Assembly: GCA_947475245.1 (NCBI GenBank)
Contig: CANJLW010000027.1
Span: forward strand, 1 to 59,052
Length of the DNA: 59,052 bases
Source: Acetobacteraceae bacterium
Lineage (GTDB): Bacteria > Pseudomonadota > Alphaproteobacteria > Acetobacterales > Acetobacteraceae
Direction: 5' to 3'
In this document: one piece after another, positions 33,941 to 43,305 of the stretch
How the letters are laid out: the number at the start of each line of letters is the position of its first letter
How positions within the stretch are numbered: the first letter of the stretch is position 1
The notes under the pieces: model-generated
What the model was told of the DNA's origin: nothing
Databases searched by the model: none
The model's input: the letters and a program-made list of their open reading frames with translations, nothing else
Position numbers and translations under genes: made by a program

Positions 33941-34755
33941 GCGCGATCAAGGCCATCATCCTCGATTGGGCCGGCACCGTCGTCGATCACGGAAGCCGAG
34001 CGCCGATGGGTGCGTTTGTGAGGGCGTTTGGGGAGTTTGGGGTGGAGATCGCCATCGCCGACGCGCGCGGCCCGATGGGCATGGCGAAATGGGACCATAT
34101 CCGGGCTGTCGGGCAGGCTCCCAACGTCGCCGCCGCATGGCGGGCCCGCCACGGCCGCGACTTCAACGAGTCCGATGTCGATGCGATTTTCCGGGTTTTC
34201 GAGCCGATGAACATCGCCGCCGTGCGCGATCACGCCGACATCATCCCCGGCGCGGTTCAGGCCATCGACTCGCTGCGGGCGATGGGCATCCGGATCGCCG
34301 CCACGACCGGCTATACCCGCCCGATCATGGACATCGTCGCCCCGATCGCCGCCGAACGCGGTTATGCGCCGGAGTTTACCGTCTGCGCCGGCGACCTGCC
34401 CGCCGGCCGCCCGTCGCCGCTGATGATGTGGCACGCCATGGCTCGGCTGGGTGTTTGGCCCGCTGAAACCGTGATCAAGGTTGACGATACCGTGCCCGGC
34501 ATCGGCGAGGGTGTCGCTGCCGGGACGTGGACCGTCGGCATCGCGCTTGCCGGCAACACCACGGGTCTGTCGGCCGAAGAACTCGCGGCGCTGCCGGAAG
34601 CCGCCCGCGCCCCGCTGCGCGCCGATGCGACGCGGTTGTTCACGGATGCCGGTGCCGATCTCGTTATTGACAGCATCGCCGATCTGCCCGACGCCGTAAC
34701 CCGGATAGAGGCGGCGCTGGCCGCCGGCGGCAAACCGGGGAGACTCCATGGCTGA
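33937..34755 (+). CDS. phnX: Phosphonoacetaldehyde hydrolase
   Basis: A 272-residue HAD-superfamily enzyme that cleaves phosphonoacetaldehyde to acetaldehyde and phosphate. Motif I is LDWAGTVVDHG with nucleophile D10 and Ala at +2, the phosphonatase variant of the HAD motif. K51 in RGPMGMAKWDH is the Schiff-base lysine, at the expected spacing of 41 from the nucleophile. ATTGY is motif II and VDDTVPGIGEG motif IV. Coupled at both ends: 4-base overlap with the FAD gene and 8-base overlap with the next gene. Confidence 0.92.
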   Translation: MSAIKAIILDWAGTVVDHGSRAPMGAFVRAFGEFGVEIAIADARGPMGMAKWDHIRAVGQAPNVAAAWRARHGRDFNESDVDAIFRVFEPMNIAAVRDHADIIPGAVQAIDSLRAMGIRIAATTGYTRPIMDIVAPIAAERGYAPEFTVCAGDLPAGRPSPLMMWHAMARLGVWPAETVIKVDDTVPGIGEGVAAGTWTVGIALAGNTTGLSAEELAALPEAARAPLRADATRLFTDAGADLVIDSIADLPDAVTRIEAALAAGGKPGRLHG

Positions 34756-35803
34756 GAACATCGCGCTCATCGCGGGCGCAACGGGCGCGGCGGCGTCGCG
34801 CCTGACCGAACTGATCGCCCGCACGCCGGGATGGCAGGCCGTCGGCCTGTGCCGCAACCCGCCGACGAACCCGCCGCCGGGCAACGTTCGCTACATCAAG
34901 ACCGACTTCACCAGCGCCGAGTCCTGCAAGGCCGCCGTCGCCGCCGCCGGTGCGGTCACGCACATGGTTTACGCCGCCCGCGCCCCCTTCGGCGAAGGCG
35001 GGGTTGAAGACGTGCCCGGCAACGTGATTTTGCTGCGCAATGTGCTGGATGCCGCCGATATTCCGTCGCTGAAGCACGTGCATCTGGTGGAAGGCGGCAA
35101 GTGGTACGGGCTGCACATCGGCCCGATGCTGTCGCCCACGCGCGAAGACGATCCGCGCCACATGCCGCCGAACTTCTACTACGATCAGCAGGACCTGCTG
35201 GCCCAACGGCAAATCGGCAAATCCTGGACCTGGTCCGCCAGCCGCCCGCAATACCTCGTCGATGTCGCGCCCGGACGCGCCCGCAACCTGATCACCGTCG
35301 TCGGCGCCTATGCCGCGACCTGCAAGGAACTTGGCGCGCGCCTCGACTTCCCCGGCGTCCCCGGTGCCTATCACGCGCTGACCGAGATCACCGACTGCAC
35401 CGTCCTGGCCCGCTTCATCTTCTGGTCGATGACCGCGCCCACCGCCGCCAACCGCGCCTTTAACATCACCAACGGCGACACCTTCCGCTGGAGCCGCCTC
35501 TGGCCGCGCCTCGCCGCCTGTTTCGGGCTGGAAACCGGCATTGTCCGGCCGATGAAGCTGGAACGCTGGATGGCCGACAAGGCCCCGGTGTGGAAACGCA
35601 TCGCCGAACGCCACGGGTTGATCTATCCCGACATCGCCGATGTCGCTTTGTGGCCATACGGCGACTTCGTCTGGAACATCGACTGGGACGTGGTGTCCAG
35701 CATGACCGCCGCCCGCGTCGCCGGGTTCACCCACTACGAGGATACCGAGGAACAGTTCCTGCGCCACATCGACGCCTATCGCGCCCTCAAGGTCCTCATC
35801 TGA
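34748..35803 (+). CDS. PRISE-like SDR (progesterone 5-beta-reductase/iridoid synthase-like)
   Basis: A 351-residue extended SDR. NAD(P)-binding GATGAAAS is at residues 10-17; the PRISE features are K118 in EGGKWYG and the paired Tyr in NFYYDQQDLL (Y144/Y145), replacing the classical YxxxK. Characterised relatives reduce activated C=C bonds of enones. Placement between phnX and a small unknown gene, with overlaps on both sides, ties it to the phosphonate operon, but no step of 2-aminoethylphosphonate breakdown obviously needs an enone reductase. It may act on another aldehyde or enal. Confidence 0.8.
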   Translation: MAENIALIAGATGAAASRLTELIARTPGWQAVGLCRNPPTNPPPGNVRYIKTDFTSAESCKAAVAAAGAVTHMVYAARAPFGEGGVEDVPGNVILLRNVLDAADIPSLKHVHLVEGGKWYGLHIGPMLSPTREDDPRHMPPNFYYDQQDLLAQRQIGKSWTWSASRPQYLVDVAPGRARNLITVVGAYAATCKELGARLDFPGVPGAYHALTEITDCTVLARFIFWSMTAPTAANRAFNITNGDTFRWSRLWPRLAACFGLETGIVRPMKLERWMADKAPVWKRIAERHGLIYPDIADVALWPYGDFVWNIDWDVVSSMTAARVAGFTHYEDTEEQFLRHIDAYRALKVLI

Positions 35804-36483
35804 TGGCTCTTCTCGGCAAGGCCGTTCTGGGCGTCTGGAACGAGGTCGATCCCGCGATCGAGGACGACTTCAACGATTGGTATGTGCACGAGCACATTCC
35901 CGAACGCACGGATTGCCCGGGGTTCCTGCGCGGTCGCCGCTATCGCGCCGTCGAAGGCACGCCGCGCTATATGGCGTTCTACGAGGTCGCGGATTTGTCC
36001 GTGTTGACCAGCGGGCACTATCGGACCCAACTGGATAACCCGACGGCCTGGACTCAACGCGTCATGCCGGGATTTCGCATCGCCCAGCGCGGCATCTGCG
36101 ACGTCCTCGCTTCGGTCGGGGAGGGCGTCGGCGGTGCCGCGACCGTCATCCACATCCATCCCGCGCCGGGTGGGGAGGACGCCTTGCGTGCCTGGGCCGA
36201 AGCGATCCTGCCGCGACTGAGGGCGTTGAAACAGATCGTCGCGGCCCATGTTTGGGTCGGTGCGGCGGGCGAACCGGTCAGCCCGACCACTGAACTGGCG
36301 CTGCGCGCGGCCCCCGATCGCCCGGTTGCCTGGGTGCTGGCGATCGAGGCGGCGGGTGTTGAATTCCTCGACGCGGCACGCCATCTGGCGCTGGACAGCA
36401 ATCCGCTGGCGCACGGTGCCGCCGACGTCATCCCCTATCCGTCCTATCGGCTGCTCTTTGTTCGTTCGGCAAACCTTTCTTAA
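35803..36483 (+). CDS. Unknown protein with ferredoxin-like (EthD/Dabb-type) start
   Basis: A 226-residue soluble protein. Residues 1-100 (AVLGVWNEVDPAIEDDFNDWYVHEHIPER, a W-Y-x-x-E-H pattern, then GFLRGRRYRAV) resemble the dimeric alpha/beta barrel proteins that accompany degradation enzymes. Residues ~110-226 look like a second, divergent copy (VIHIHPAPGGEDALRAW, VAWVLAIEAAG). Start shares a base with the upstream stop (TGATG), making it the last gene of the four-gene overlapped operon. Function unknown. Confidence 0.72.
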   Translation: MALLGKAVLGVWNEVDPAIEDDFNDWYVHEHIPERTDCPGFLRGRRYRAVEGTPRYMAFYEVADLSVLTSGHYRTQLDNPTAWTQRVMPGFRIAQRGICDVLASVGEGVGGAATVIHIHPAPGGEDALRAWAEAILPRLRALKQIVAAHVWVGAAGEPVSPTTELALRAAPDRPVAWVLAIEAAGVEFLDAARHLALDSNPLAHGAADVIPYPSYRLLFVRSANLS

Positions 36484-36490
36484 CCATTCG

Positions 36491-36506
36491 CGCCCATGAT
36501 CGGGCG
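36491..36506 (+). terminator. Possible weak terminator after the phosphonate operon
   Basis: CGCCC/GGGCG stem with a six-base loop, followed by TCTTCGTTT. Short stem; could equally attenuate between the operon and the binding-protein gene. Confidence 0.3.
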
Positions 36507-36528
36507 TCTTCGTTTGCCGAGTAGGGAT

Positions 36529-37359
36529 ATGACGACTGGATTTGCCACGCGGTTTGCCCGCCCGACACGTTTCCTGTGTTTTCTGCTCGGCTTGCTGGCG
36601 ATCTGCGGCACCGCGCGGGCCGATCTGTCGCGCGCGATCGCCGAGCGTGGCGAGCTCCGCGTCTGTATCTGGCCGGATTACTACGGAATCACGTTCCGCG
36701 ACCCACGCTCCGGCGACCTGAGCGGCATCGACATCGATCTTGCGCGCGCGCTGGGAAGCGATCTGAAACTGCCCGTACGCTTCGTCGAAAGCTCCTTCGT
36801 CGCCTTTACCAACGACCTGGTGGCCGGAAAATGCGACGTCGCGATGTTCGGCGTCGGCATTACGCCGCAGCGTTCGGCCAAGGTGCGCTTCACCGCGCCC
36901 TATCTGCGGTCCGACGTTGTCGCGGTGATCATGAAGGAGCGTTCCCCGATCGCCGCCTGGACGGACATCGACCGCAAATCGCGCGTTGTCGCCGTGCAAG
37001 CCGGGACATTCATGGAACCGCTGATGCGCGATACCCTGAAGCAGGCGGAACTGTTGGTCATCGCCGCCCCTGATTCGCGGGAAGACGCTTTGCTCTCCGG
37101 GCGCGCGGATGTTTTTATCAGCGATTACCCCTATTCGCGCCGCGTGCTTGACTTCATGCGCTGGGCGGCCGTCGTGCGCCCGGAAATTCCCGTGTTCCCG
37201 GTCAGCTACGCCTATGCCGTCGCCCCGAACGACGATGCGTGGTTCGATCGCATGCAGGGCTTCGTGACCGCGATCAAGTCCGACGGTCGATTGCGCGACG
37301 CCGCGCGACAGCACCGCCTGACCGAAATTGTCGTGACCGAGACCGCGGCGGGCAAATAG
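36529..37359 (+). CDS. Periplasmic solute-binding protein, family 3
   Basis: A 276-residue exported protein: leader to about residue 31 (CFLLGLLAICGTARA), then the amino-acid-type binding fold starting LRVCIWPDYYGITFRDP, with GIDIDLARALG, DVAMFGVGITPQRSAKVRFTAPYL and VAVQAGTF. GTAGGG precedes the ATG. There is no ABC permease or ATPase gene next to it; instead a hybrid histidine kinase starts six bases after its stop. It is therefore likely a sensory binding protein that hands its ligand state to the kinase (inference). Confidence 0.84.
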   Translation: MTTGFATRFARPTRFLCFLLGLLAICGTARADLSRAIAERGELRVCIWPDYYGITFRDPRSGDLSGIDIDLARALGSDLKLPVRFVESSFVAFTNDLVAGKCDVAMFGVGITPQRSAKVRFTAPYLRSDVVAVIMKERSPIAAWTDIDRKSRVVAVQAGTFMEPLMRDTLKQAELLVIAAPDSREDALLSGRADVFISDYPYSRRVLDFMRWAAVVRPEIPVFPVSYAYAVAPNDDAWFDRMQGFVTAIKSDGRLRDAARQHRLTEIVVTETAAGK

Positions 37360-37365
37360 GCAATA

Positions 37366-40161
37366 ATGGCGTCAGAGGTCGCGCAGCCCCGAACATCCGA
37401 TCTGGCGGAGCGCATTCGTTTCTGGTCGACGCCGCTGCTGTGCGCGTTGTTGGGCCTGTGCCTGATCGGCGGACTTCTGGCCTATACCGCGCTGACCTGG
37501 CATCGGCGTGTCAGCCTGGAGAGTGAGCGCGGTATCTCCGCCGCCGCGCTGGCCGAAACCCGGATCGATGAAATTCTGGCCGGCGTCACCGCGACGATGC
37601 GCATTATCGCCGATCAATCGGCGGAGGACGACGACTGGGTCGCCAGCTCGACCCGCGCAGCGCGTGCCGGCGGTCGCATCGGATCGGCATCGCTGCTGAA
37701 CCCCGTTGGACAGGTGGTTTCCAGCACAAACCCGCGCAATATCGGACTGACACTGGAGCCGGAAGAGTTCGGCGGCGGCTGGAATTCCGCCCGCTTCGGC
37801 GTTGGCCGGCTGTTTCGCGGGCGCGATCTGAACGACCGCCGGCCGGTCGTCGATCGGGAGAACCCGGATTTTCTGATTTTGTCGGTGCCCGCGCCGTTTC
37901 GGCAGGGCGCGGTGGTCGCGACGCTGAGCCTGCGCAACATCCATGTCAGCCTGAACGCCGTGTTGGAAGGGTCGGAGGGCCTCGGCATCGCGTTGTTTTG
38001 GCGCGACGGTCGGTTTCTGTACGGCCTGGGCGAGGGGACCCCGGACGCTACCCCGCCCGCCGAGGCGTGGCGCGCCATCGCCGCCAATGACCGCTGGGAA
38101 GGCATGTCGCCGACCGGCGCGCAACTTGCCTGCCGAACCTCCGCGCCCAACCCGTTCATTCTGTGCGCCGCCCAGGCCGTATCGCCGCTGTCCGCGGAAT
38201 GGAGCGGCTGGCCGGGACTGTTTCTGGGTTCCCTGATCGTCATCGTTTGCGGTCTGACCGGGGGCGCCGTCCGGGTCAGCAACGCGCAATGGCGCGGGGA
38301 TCGTGAACAGGCGTTGCTGCGCGGGCGGACAGCCCGCAGCGAGCGGCGCCTGAGCATGGCGATCGAGGCGAGCGACAGCGTGGTCTGGGAATACGACCCG
38401 TCGCGGCGCGCCATCCGCTATTTTGGTCAGTCTTCCATCGCGCGCTCCGCCGGCGGTGTTCAGGAGGAAGCGTTCGACGATTTTCTCGACCGTTTGCGAC
38501 CCGAGGATGCCGATGCGCTGCGCGCCGGTCTGGGACCGAACGGACGCGGTGCATCGTTGCTGGCGCGGGTGATTACGCCGACTGACGGATGGCTGCGGAT
38601 TACCGCGCAGCCGGATGTGGCGAATGACCTGGGTTTCACCGGCATCATCGAGGATGTGACGGATGTCGTGGAAGCGAATGAGCGCTATCGCTCCATCTTC
38701 AACGAGATTGCGCAACCCATACTGCTGTTGGACGACGACGGCCGGATCGAAGACGCCAATCCCGCCGCGATCCTGGTCTTTGGCCATGACAAGCGGGGCA
38801 TGCGGATCGACGCGCTGATCCAACCGGCCCGTCCAGATGGAGAAGCAATCGCGAAATCCGGTATCGATGGGCGCGCTGCGTTGAGCGAACCGAATGCCAC
38901 TTTTGTCGGGCAGCGCGCCGATGGCGGGACTTTTCCGCTATCGGTTTCCCTGGGTGCGCTGACGATCGCCGGGGCGCGCAAACAGGCCGTTGTGGTGCGC
39001 GATCTGTCGGCGGAAACCGAGATACGCAATCGCCTGCAAGCGGCCAAGGATGCTTCCGACCGTGCCGCGGCGGCGAAATCGGCGTTTCTGTCCACCATGA
39101 GTCACGAAATTCGGACGCCGCTCAGCGGTGTCATCGGCACGGCGGGGCTGTTGGCGGAGACGCCGTTGGACGACACCCAACACCATTATGTGACGGTGAT
39201 GCGGGAATCCGCCGATCATCTTCTGCATCTGATCAACGATATCCTCGATTTGTCGAAGCTTGAGTCAGACGCCTTCGTGCTGGAAGACTCATCGTTCGAG
39301 ATTGGTGAGCTGGTGCGCGGTTCGGCGGGATTATTGAGCGCATCCGCCGGGGCAAAATCCATCGCGGTCGGGGTCACCATTGCGCCGGACGTGCCGGTTC
39401 GGGTGCGGGGCGATGCCGGTCGGCTGCGTCAGGTTTTGCTCAACCTGGTCGGCAACGCGATCAAATTTACCAAGGCGGGGCGGATAGACGTCACGGTATC
39501 GGTTGTCGGCGGGGACCTGTCGATCGTTGTCGCCGATACCGGCATCGGCATCCCCCGCGAGAGTCTGGCGCTGCTGTTCGACGAGTTCGTGCAACTCGAC
39601 GCAACGGTCGCGCGCCGCTTCGGCGGCACGGGTCTGGGTCTTGCGATCTGTCGCAAGATTCTGGCGCGCATGGGCGGTCGGATTTGGGCCGAAAGCGCGG
39701 TCGGCGAAGGCAGCCGCTTTCACATAGCGCTGCCGTTACGGCCGGATGTCGCGGAAGCGCCCCGCGCCGGAGAGGCCGCGTTACCCGATCTGCGATCCTT
39801 GTCGGTGCTGGTGGCCGAGGATAATGCCACCAACCAGTTGATCGCCCGCAGCATGTTGGAACGTCTCGGCCATCGGGTAAGGATCGTGGAAAACGGGCGC
39901 GAGGCGGTCGAGGCAGTGGATGCTGAACAATTCGATATCGTATTGATGGACGTGATGATGCCGGAAATGGATGGATTGGCCGCGACGCGCGCAATCCGTT
40001 CCCGGACCGGTTTCGAAACGCTGCCGATCCTTGCCGTCAGCGCGAATGTCTACGAGCACGACAGGGATGCCTGCCTGAGCGCGGGCATGTCGGGGTTTCT
40101 GGCGAAGCCGTTCAATCGCAAGGCGCTGACCGAGGCGTTGACCAAGGCGCTGCCGCCGTAA
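37366..40161 (+). CDS. Hybrid sensor histidine kinase/response regulator
   Basis: A 931-residue membrane kinase. Transmembrane segments at about 22-44 and 282-303 enclose a Cache-like periplasmic region. Two PAS-like regions (about 320-440, 440-560) precede HisKA with the phosphoacceptor H580 in STMSHEIRTPLSG. HATPase shows NLVGNAIKFT, DTGIGIP and GGTGLGLAI. A C-terminal receiver domain has the phosphorylatable D862 in VLMDVMMPEMDG and the KPF lysine. There is no Hpt domain and no separate regulator nearby, so the output partner is elsewhere. Likely cotranscribed with the binding protein. Confidence 0.9.
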   Translation: MASEVAQPRTSDLAERIRFWSTPLLCALLGLCLIGGLLAYTALTWHRRVSLESERGISAAALAETRIDEILAGVTATMRIIADQSAEDDDWVASSTRAARAGGRIGSASLLNPVGQVVSSTNPRNIGLTLEPEEFGGGWNSARFGVGRLFRGRDLNDRRPVVDRENPDFLILSVPAPFRQGAVVATLSLRNIHVSLNAVLEGSEGLGIALFWRDGRFLYGLGEGTPDATPPAEAWRAIAANDRWEGMSPTGAQLACRTSAPNPFILCAAQAVSPLSAEWSGWPGLFLGSLIVIVCGLTGGAVRVSNAQWRGDREQALLRGRTARSERRLSMAIEASDSVVWEYDPSRRAIRYFGQSSIARSAGGVQEEAFDDFLDRLRPEDADALRAGLGPNGRGASLLARVITPTDGWLRITAQPDVANDLGFTGIIEDVTDVVEANERYRSIFNEIAQPILLLDDDGRIEDANPAAILVFGHDKRGMRIDALIQPARPDGEAIAKSGIDGRAALSEPNATFVGQRADGGTFPLSVSLGALTIAGARKQAVVVRDLSAETEIRNRLQAAKDASDRAAAAKSAFLSTMSHEIRTPLSGVIGTAGLLAETPLDDTQHHYVTVMRESADHLLHLINDILDLSKLESDAFVLEDSSFEIGELVRGSAGLLSASAGAKSIAVGVTIAPDVPVRVRGDAGRLRQVLLNLVGNAIKFTKAGRIDVTVSVVGGDLSIVVADTGIGIPRESLALLFDEFVQLDATVARRFGGTGLGLAICRKILARMGGRIWAESAVGEGSRFHIALPLRPDVAEAPRAGEAALPDLRSLSVLVAEDNATNQLIARSMLERLGHRVRIVENGREAVEAVDAEQFDIVLMDVMMPEMDGLAATRAIRSRTGFETLPILAVSANVYEHDRDACLSAGMSGFLAKPFNRKALTEALTKALPP

Positions 40162-40171
40162 CGGCGCATCG

Positions 40172-40594
40172 TCAGTGGTTGGGCCAAAGCCCCGGCGTCG
40201 CGACTTCCAGGGAATTGCCGTCGGGATCGCGGAAGTACAGGCTGGTGCCGCCCTTTGCCCAGCGCAGCCGGCTCTCGACCGCGATATCGAGGGCGAGCAG
40301 ATGGGCTTCCCACGCCGCCAGTTCGCCAAGCGGAATGGCGAAGCAGAGATGGAGGTGCCCGTCGCCGCGATGGGGCGGAATGAAACTGCCATTGACGGGG
40401 GCCGGGCTATCCGTCGCGCCGCGCAGGAAAAGCAGCAGAACCTGCCCGTCGGGAACGCCCATGGCGCACATGCGCGGGTCGACGAAGAACGTCTCGAAAC
40501 CGAATACGGTTTGGTAGAAGTCCCGGGCGCGGGGCAGGTCGTCGACATAGAGCGACGTTTCGAGAATGCCGCCGATCCGGGGCGGCTTTGTCAT
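40172..40594 (-). CDS. VOC family (glyoxalase/bleomycin-resistance-like) protein
   Basis: A 140-residue single-domain VOC protein: [22 protein letters not shown] at the start, [15 protein letters not shown] in the middle, and the closing [20 protein letters not shown] with the metal-ligand Glu. Start at 40594 (ATG) overlaps the ccrM stop by ATGA; the frame runs upstream inside ccrM. Catalytic activity unknown; VOC proteins include isomerases, dioxygenases and resistance proteins. Confidence 0.82.
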   Translation of the reverse strand: MTKPPRIGGILETSLYVDDLPRARDFYQTVFGFETFFVDPRMCAMGVPDGQVLLLFLRGATDSPAPVNGSFIPPHRGDGHLHLCFAIPLGELAAWEAHLLALDIAVESRLRWAKGGTSLYFRDPDGNSLEVATPGLWPNH

Positions 40595-41667
40595 GTCGGC
40601 GGAATGGCGCGCAGGGCGTCCAGCGGTGTCAGCACGCCGTCCTTTTCGAAGTGCCAGAAGGTCCATCCGTTGCAGGACGGTGCGTTCTGCAACGTCGCCC
40701 CGACCTTATGGATCGAGCCTTGCAGCGCGCCGGAGGTCAGCGATCCGTCCGCCGTTACGGTGGCGGTGACGCGGCGTTGGCGATCGAAGACCTGGGTTCC
40801 CGGGGCGATCAGCCCACGCTCCACCACGCTGCCGAAGGGCACGCGGGGAATGTCGCGTTTGGTGGGCGATGTCGCCATCCCCAGATCGGCCGCGGGCTTG
40901 GTGCGCCGCACCCGTCCGATGGCGGCTTCGGCATAGGCCGGGTGGCGCTCGATACCGATGAAGTGGCGATGCAGCCGCTTGGCCACCGCCGCGGTCGTGC
41001 CGGTACCGGCGAAGGGGTCGAGCACGATATCGCCAGGCATGGTGCTGGCGAGCATCACGCGGTGCAGCAGTGCCTCGGGCTTCTGCGTCGGGTGCAGTTT
41101 CAGACCGTGCTGGTTCTGCAATCGTTCGTCGCCGGTGCAGAGCGGGATGAACCAGTCGCTGCGCATCTGGATGTCGTCGTTCAGCGACTTCATGGCCTGA
41201 TAGTTGAAGCGATAGCGGGAGTCCTGTCCGCGCGCCGCCCAGATCAGCGTTTCATGGGCATTGGTGAAACGACGCCCGCGGAAGTTCGGCATCGGGTTGG
41301 ACTTGCGCCAGATGACGTCGTTCAGCACCCAGAACCCCAGGTCCTGCAGGATCGCGCCGATCCGGAAGATGTTGTGATATGAGCCGATCACCCACAGCGT
41401 GCCGTCCTTGCGCAGCAGGCGGCGGCATTCGGTCAGCCAGGCGCGGGTGAATGCGTCATAGGCGGCGAAGTCGGTGAAACGATCCCAGTCTTCGTCGACG
41501 CCGTCGACAAGACTGTCATCGGGCCGTCGCAGTTCGCCCCGCAACTGCAGGTTATACGGCGGGTCGGCGAAGACGCAGTGAACCGACGCGGGAGGCAGCA
41601 TGCGCATCAGCGTCACGCAGTCGCCCAGCATGATCTGGTCCAAAGGCAGGTCGCGAACGATTTCCAA
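40591..41667 (-). CDS. ccrM: CcrM-type adenine-specific DNA methyltransferase (GANTC)
   Basis: A 358-residue beta-class N6-adenine methyltransferase. Catalytic DPPYNLQL at residues 35-42, [13 protein letters not shown], and the AdoMet motif DPFAGTGTT come in the beta-class order. The ~90-residue C-terminal extension with [12 protein letters not shown] is diagnostic of CcrM, the cell-cycle methylase that modifies GANTC in alphaproteobacteria. The neighbour rnhB upstream on the same strand is the usual arrangement. A GANTC site lies 27 bases upstream of its ATG. Confidence 0.93.
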   Translation of the reverse strand: MEIVRDLPLDQIMLGDCVTLMRMLPPASVHCVFADPPYNLQLRGELRRPDDSLVDGVDEDWDRFTDFAAYDAFTRAWLTECRRLLRKDGTLWVIGSYHNIFRIGAILQDLGFWVLNDVIWRKSNPMPNFRGRRFTNAHETLIWAARGQDSRYRFNYQAMKSLNDDIQMRSDWFIPLCTGDERLQNQHGLKLHPTQKPEALLHRVMLASTMPGDIVLDPFAGTGTTAAVAKRLHRHFIGIERHPAYAEAAIGRVRRTKPAADLGMATSPTKRDIPRVPFGSVVERGLIAPGTQVFDRQRRVTATVTADGSLTSGALQGSIHKVGATLQNAPSCNGWTFWHFEKDGVLTPLDALRAIPPT

Positions 41668-41693
41668 AGGCGCTCCGGCGGCGGGCTAACAGT

Positions 41694-41698
41694 GAATC
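41694..41698. promoter_or_regulatory. GANTC site upstream of ccrM
   Basis: GAATC (GATTC on the coding strand) in the 66-base gap between rnhB and ccrM. In Caulobacter, methylation of GANTC sites near the ccrM promoter reduces its transcription; the same feedback is possible here. Confidence 0.5.
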
Positions 41699-41733
41699 GA
41701 TTGTCCTATCGTGACTGCCTGCCGGAAGTCGCG

Positions 41734-42342
41734 TCAATCCGCGATTTTCATCGGTACCGTACCAAAGCCCCGCCGATGATGCGGCGACGGACCGATCGTG
41801 CCCAGCGCCGCCCGGTGCAGGGCGGTCGGATAGCCGGCATTGCGGTCCCAGCCATAGGCGGGATAGCGGATCGCCAGCCGCCGCATGGCGCGGTCCCGCA
41901 CCACCTTGGCCACGATCGATGCCGCCGCGATCGACAGGCTGATGGCGTCGCCGTGGACGACGCAGCGCACGGGGCAGGGCAGGGCCGGCGGATAGCTGCC
42001 GTCGACCAGCGCCAGATCCGGCAGGGACGGCAGGCGGCCGACCGCGCGAAGCATGGCCAGCATGGCGGCGTGCAGGATGTTCAACCGCTCGATCTCGGCG
42101 ATGGAGGCCGCGCCGATGCCGATTTCGGCGCGACCGGAGGAAACCAGGGCCGCGAAGGCCGCTTCGCGTCGCGCCGGGGTCAGCTTCTTGGAGTCATCGA
42201 GCAGCGAGGCCAGTCGTTCGGGAACACCCATCGGAAAGACGACGGCGGCGGCCAGCACGGGGCCGGCCAGGGGGCCGCGTCCGACCTCGTCGACGCCGGC
42301 AACCCGACCGCCGGCGGCGGCTTCCAGCTCGAAATGCGGCAC
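41734..42342 (-). CDS. rnhB: Ribonuclease HII
   Basis: A 202-residue type 2 RNase H that removes RNA from RNA-DNA hybrids and single ribonucleotides. [15 protein letters not shown] at the N-terminus gives catalytic D18 and E19, followed by [10 protein letters not shown] and [20 protein letters not shown] with a further Asp. Only six bases separate it from the end of livM, so it may be read from the liv transcript as well as feeding ccrM. Confidence 0.95.
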   Translation of the reverse strand: MPHFELEAAAGGRVAGVDEVGRGPLAGPVLAAAVVFPMGVPERLASLLDDSKKLTPARREAAFAALVSSGRAEIGIGAASIAEIERLNILHAAMLAMLRAVGRLPSLPDLALVDGSYPPALPCPVRCVVHGDAISLSIAAASIVAKVVRDRAMRRLAIRYPAYGWDRNAGYPTALHRAALGTIGPSPHHRRGFGTVPMKIAD

Positions 42343-42348
42343 GTGCGC

Positions 42349-43305
42349 CTAGCGAGCCTTGAAGATACGACGCCAGATCGAATGAATGAAGCCGCCCGCG
42401 CCCTGCGGCATCAGGAACAGCATGGCGATCAGGATCACGCCGTAGACCGCGGACGGCGCCGACTTCGATACCTTATCGGCAAGGTTCGGGATGAACTCGA
42501 TGAACAGCGCCCCCGCGATGGTGCCGCCGATCGATGCCGCGCCGCCGGCGACGAGGCCGACGAACAGCGTGATCGACAGGAAGACCGAGAAGCTGTCGGG
42601 CGCGACATAGGCCACGGCGATCGCGCCCAGCGACCCCGCGACGCCCGTGTAGAGCGCGCTGACGGCAAAGGTGCGGGTCTTGAGCATGGCGATGTTGATG
42701 CCCATCGCCTCGGCCGCCGTCGCGTGATCGCGGATCGCCATCATCGCGCGTCCGATCCGACCGCTGACGAGGTTCCAGGCCACGACATACATGCCCACCC
42801 CGACGGCCAGGGAGAACAGATACAGCCATTGATCAGACGACAAAGGCAGGTCGAACGGCGCGTCCGGCTTGTCGATCACCAAGCCTTGAACGCCGCCGGT
42901 CCACTCCTCGAACAGCTTGTGCTTCAGGATTTGCGGGATGGCGACGGCCAGGGCGAAGGTGGTCAGGGCCAGGTACAGCCCGCCGAGACGCAGCGCCGGC
43001 AGGCCGAGCAGAAAGCCGACCCCGGCGCAGACGACGGCGGAGATGGGCAGGGTGGCCCAGTAGGGCACGTTCCACGATGCCATCAGAATGGCCGTGGTAT
43101 AGGCACCGATCGCATAGAAGGCGCCGTGCCCCAGGGATATCTGTCCGTTGAAGCCGGTCAGGATCGCAAGGCCCAGAATGGCGATTCCGTAGACCACGAC
43201 CATGGTCAACTGGAACAGGTGGTAGTCGCTGAACCGCATCACCGGCACGACGGCGAGCAGCAGGACGGCGAGGGCGATCAGCCAGGAGGTGCGCATCGCG
43301 ATCAC
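42349..43305 (-). CDS. livM: Branched-chain amino acid ABC transporter permease LivM
   Basis: A 318-residue inner-membrane permease with about eight to ten spans. The LivM mark GFNGQISLGHGAFYAIGAYTTA is at residues ~55-75 and the coupling loop region GRIGRAMMAIRDHATAAEAMGIN at ~185-205. The C-terminal tail is basic. It overlaps livH by four bases. Last of the four liv genes. Confidence 0.92.
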   Translation of the reverse strand: MIAMRTSWLIALAVLLLAVVPVMRFSDYHLFQLTMVVVYGIAILGLAILTGFNGQISLGHGAFYAIGAYTTAILMASWNVPYWATLPISAVVCAGVGFLLGLPALRLGGLYLALTTFALAVAIPQILKHKLFEEWTGGVQGLVIDKPDAPFDLPLSSDQWLYLFSLAVGVGMYVVAWNLVSGRIGRAMMAIRDHATAAEAMGINIAMLKTRTFAVSALYTGVAGSLGAIAVAYVAPDSFSVFLSITLFVGLVAGGAASIGGTIAGALFIEFIPNLADKVSKSAPSAVYGVILIAMLFLMPQGAGGFIHSIWRRIFKAR

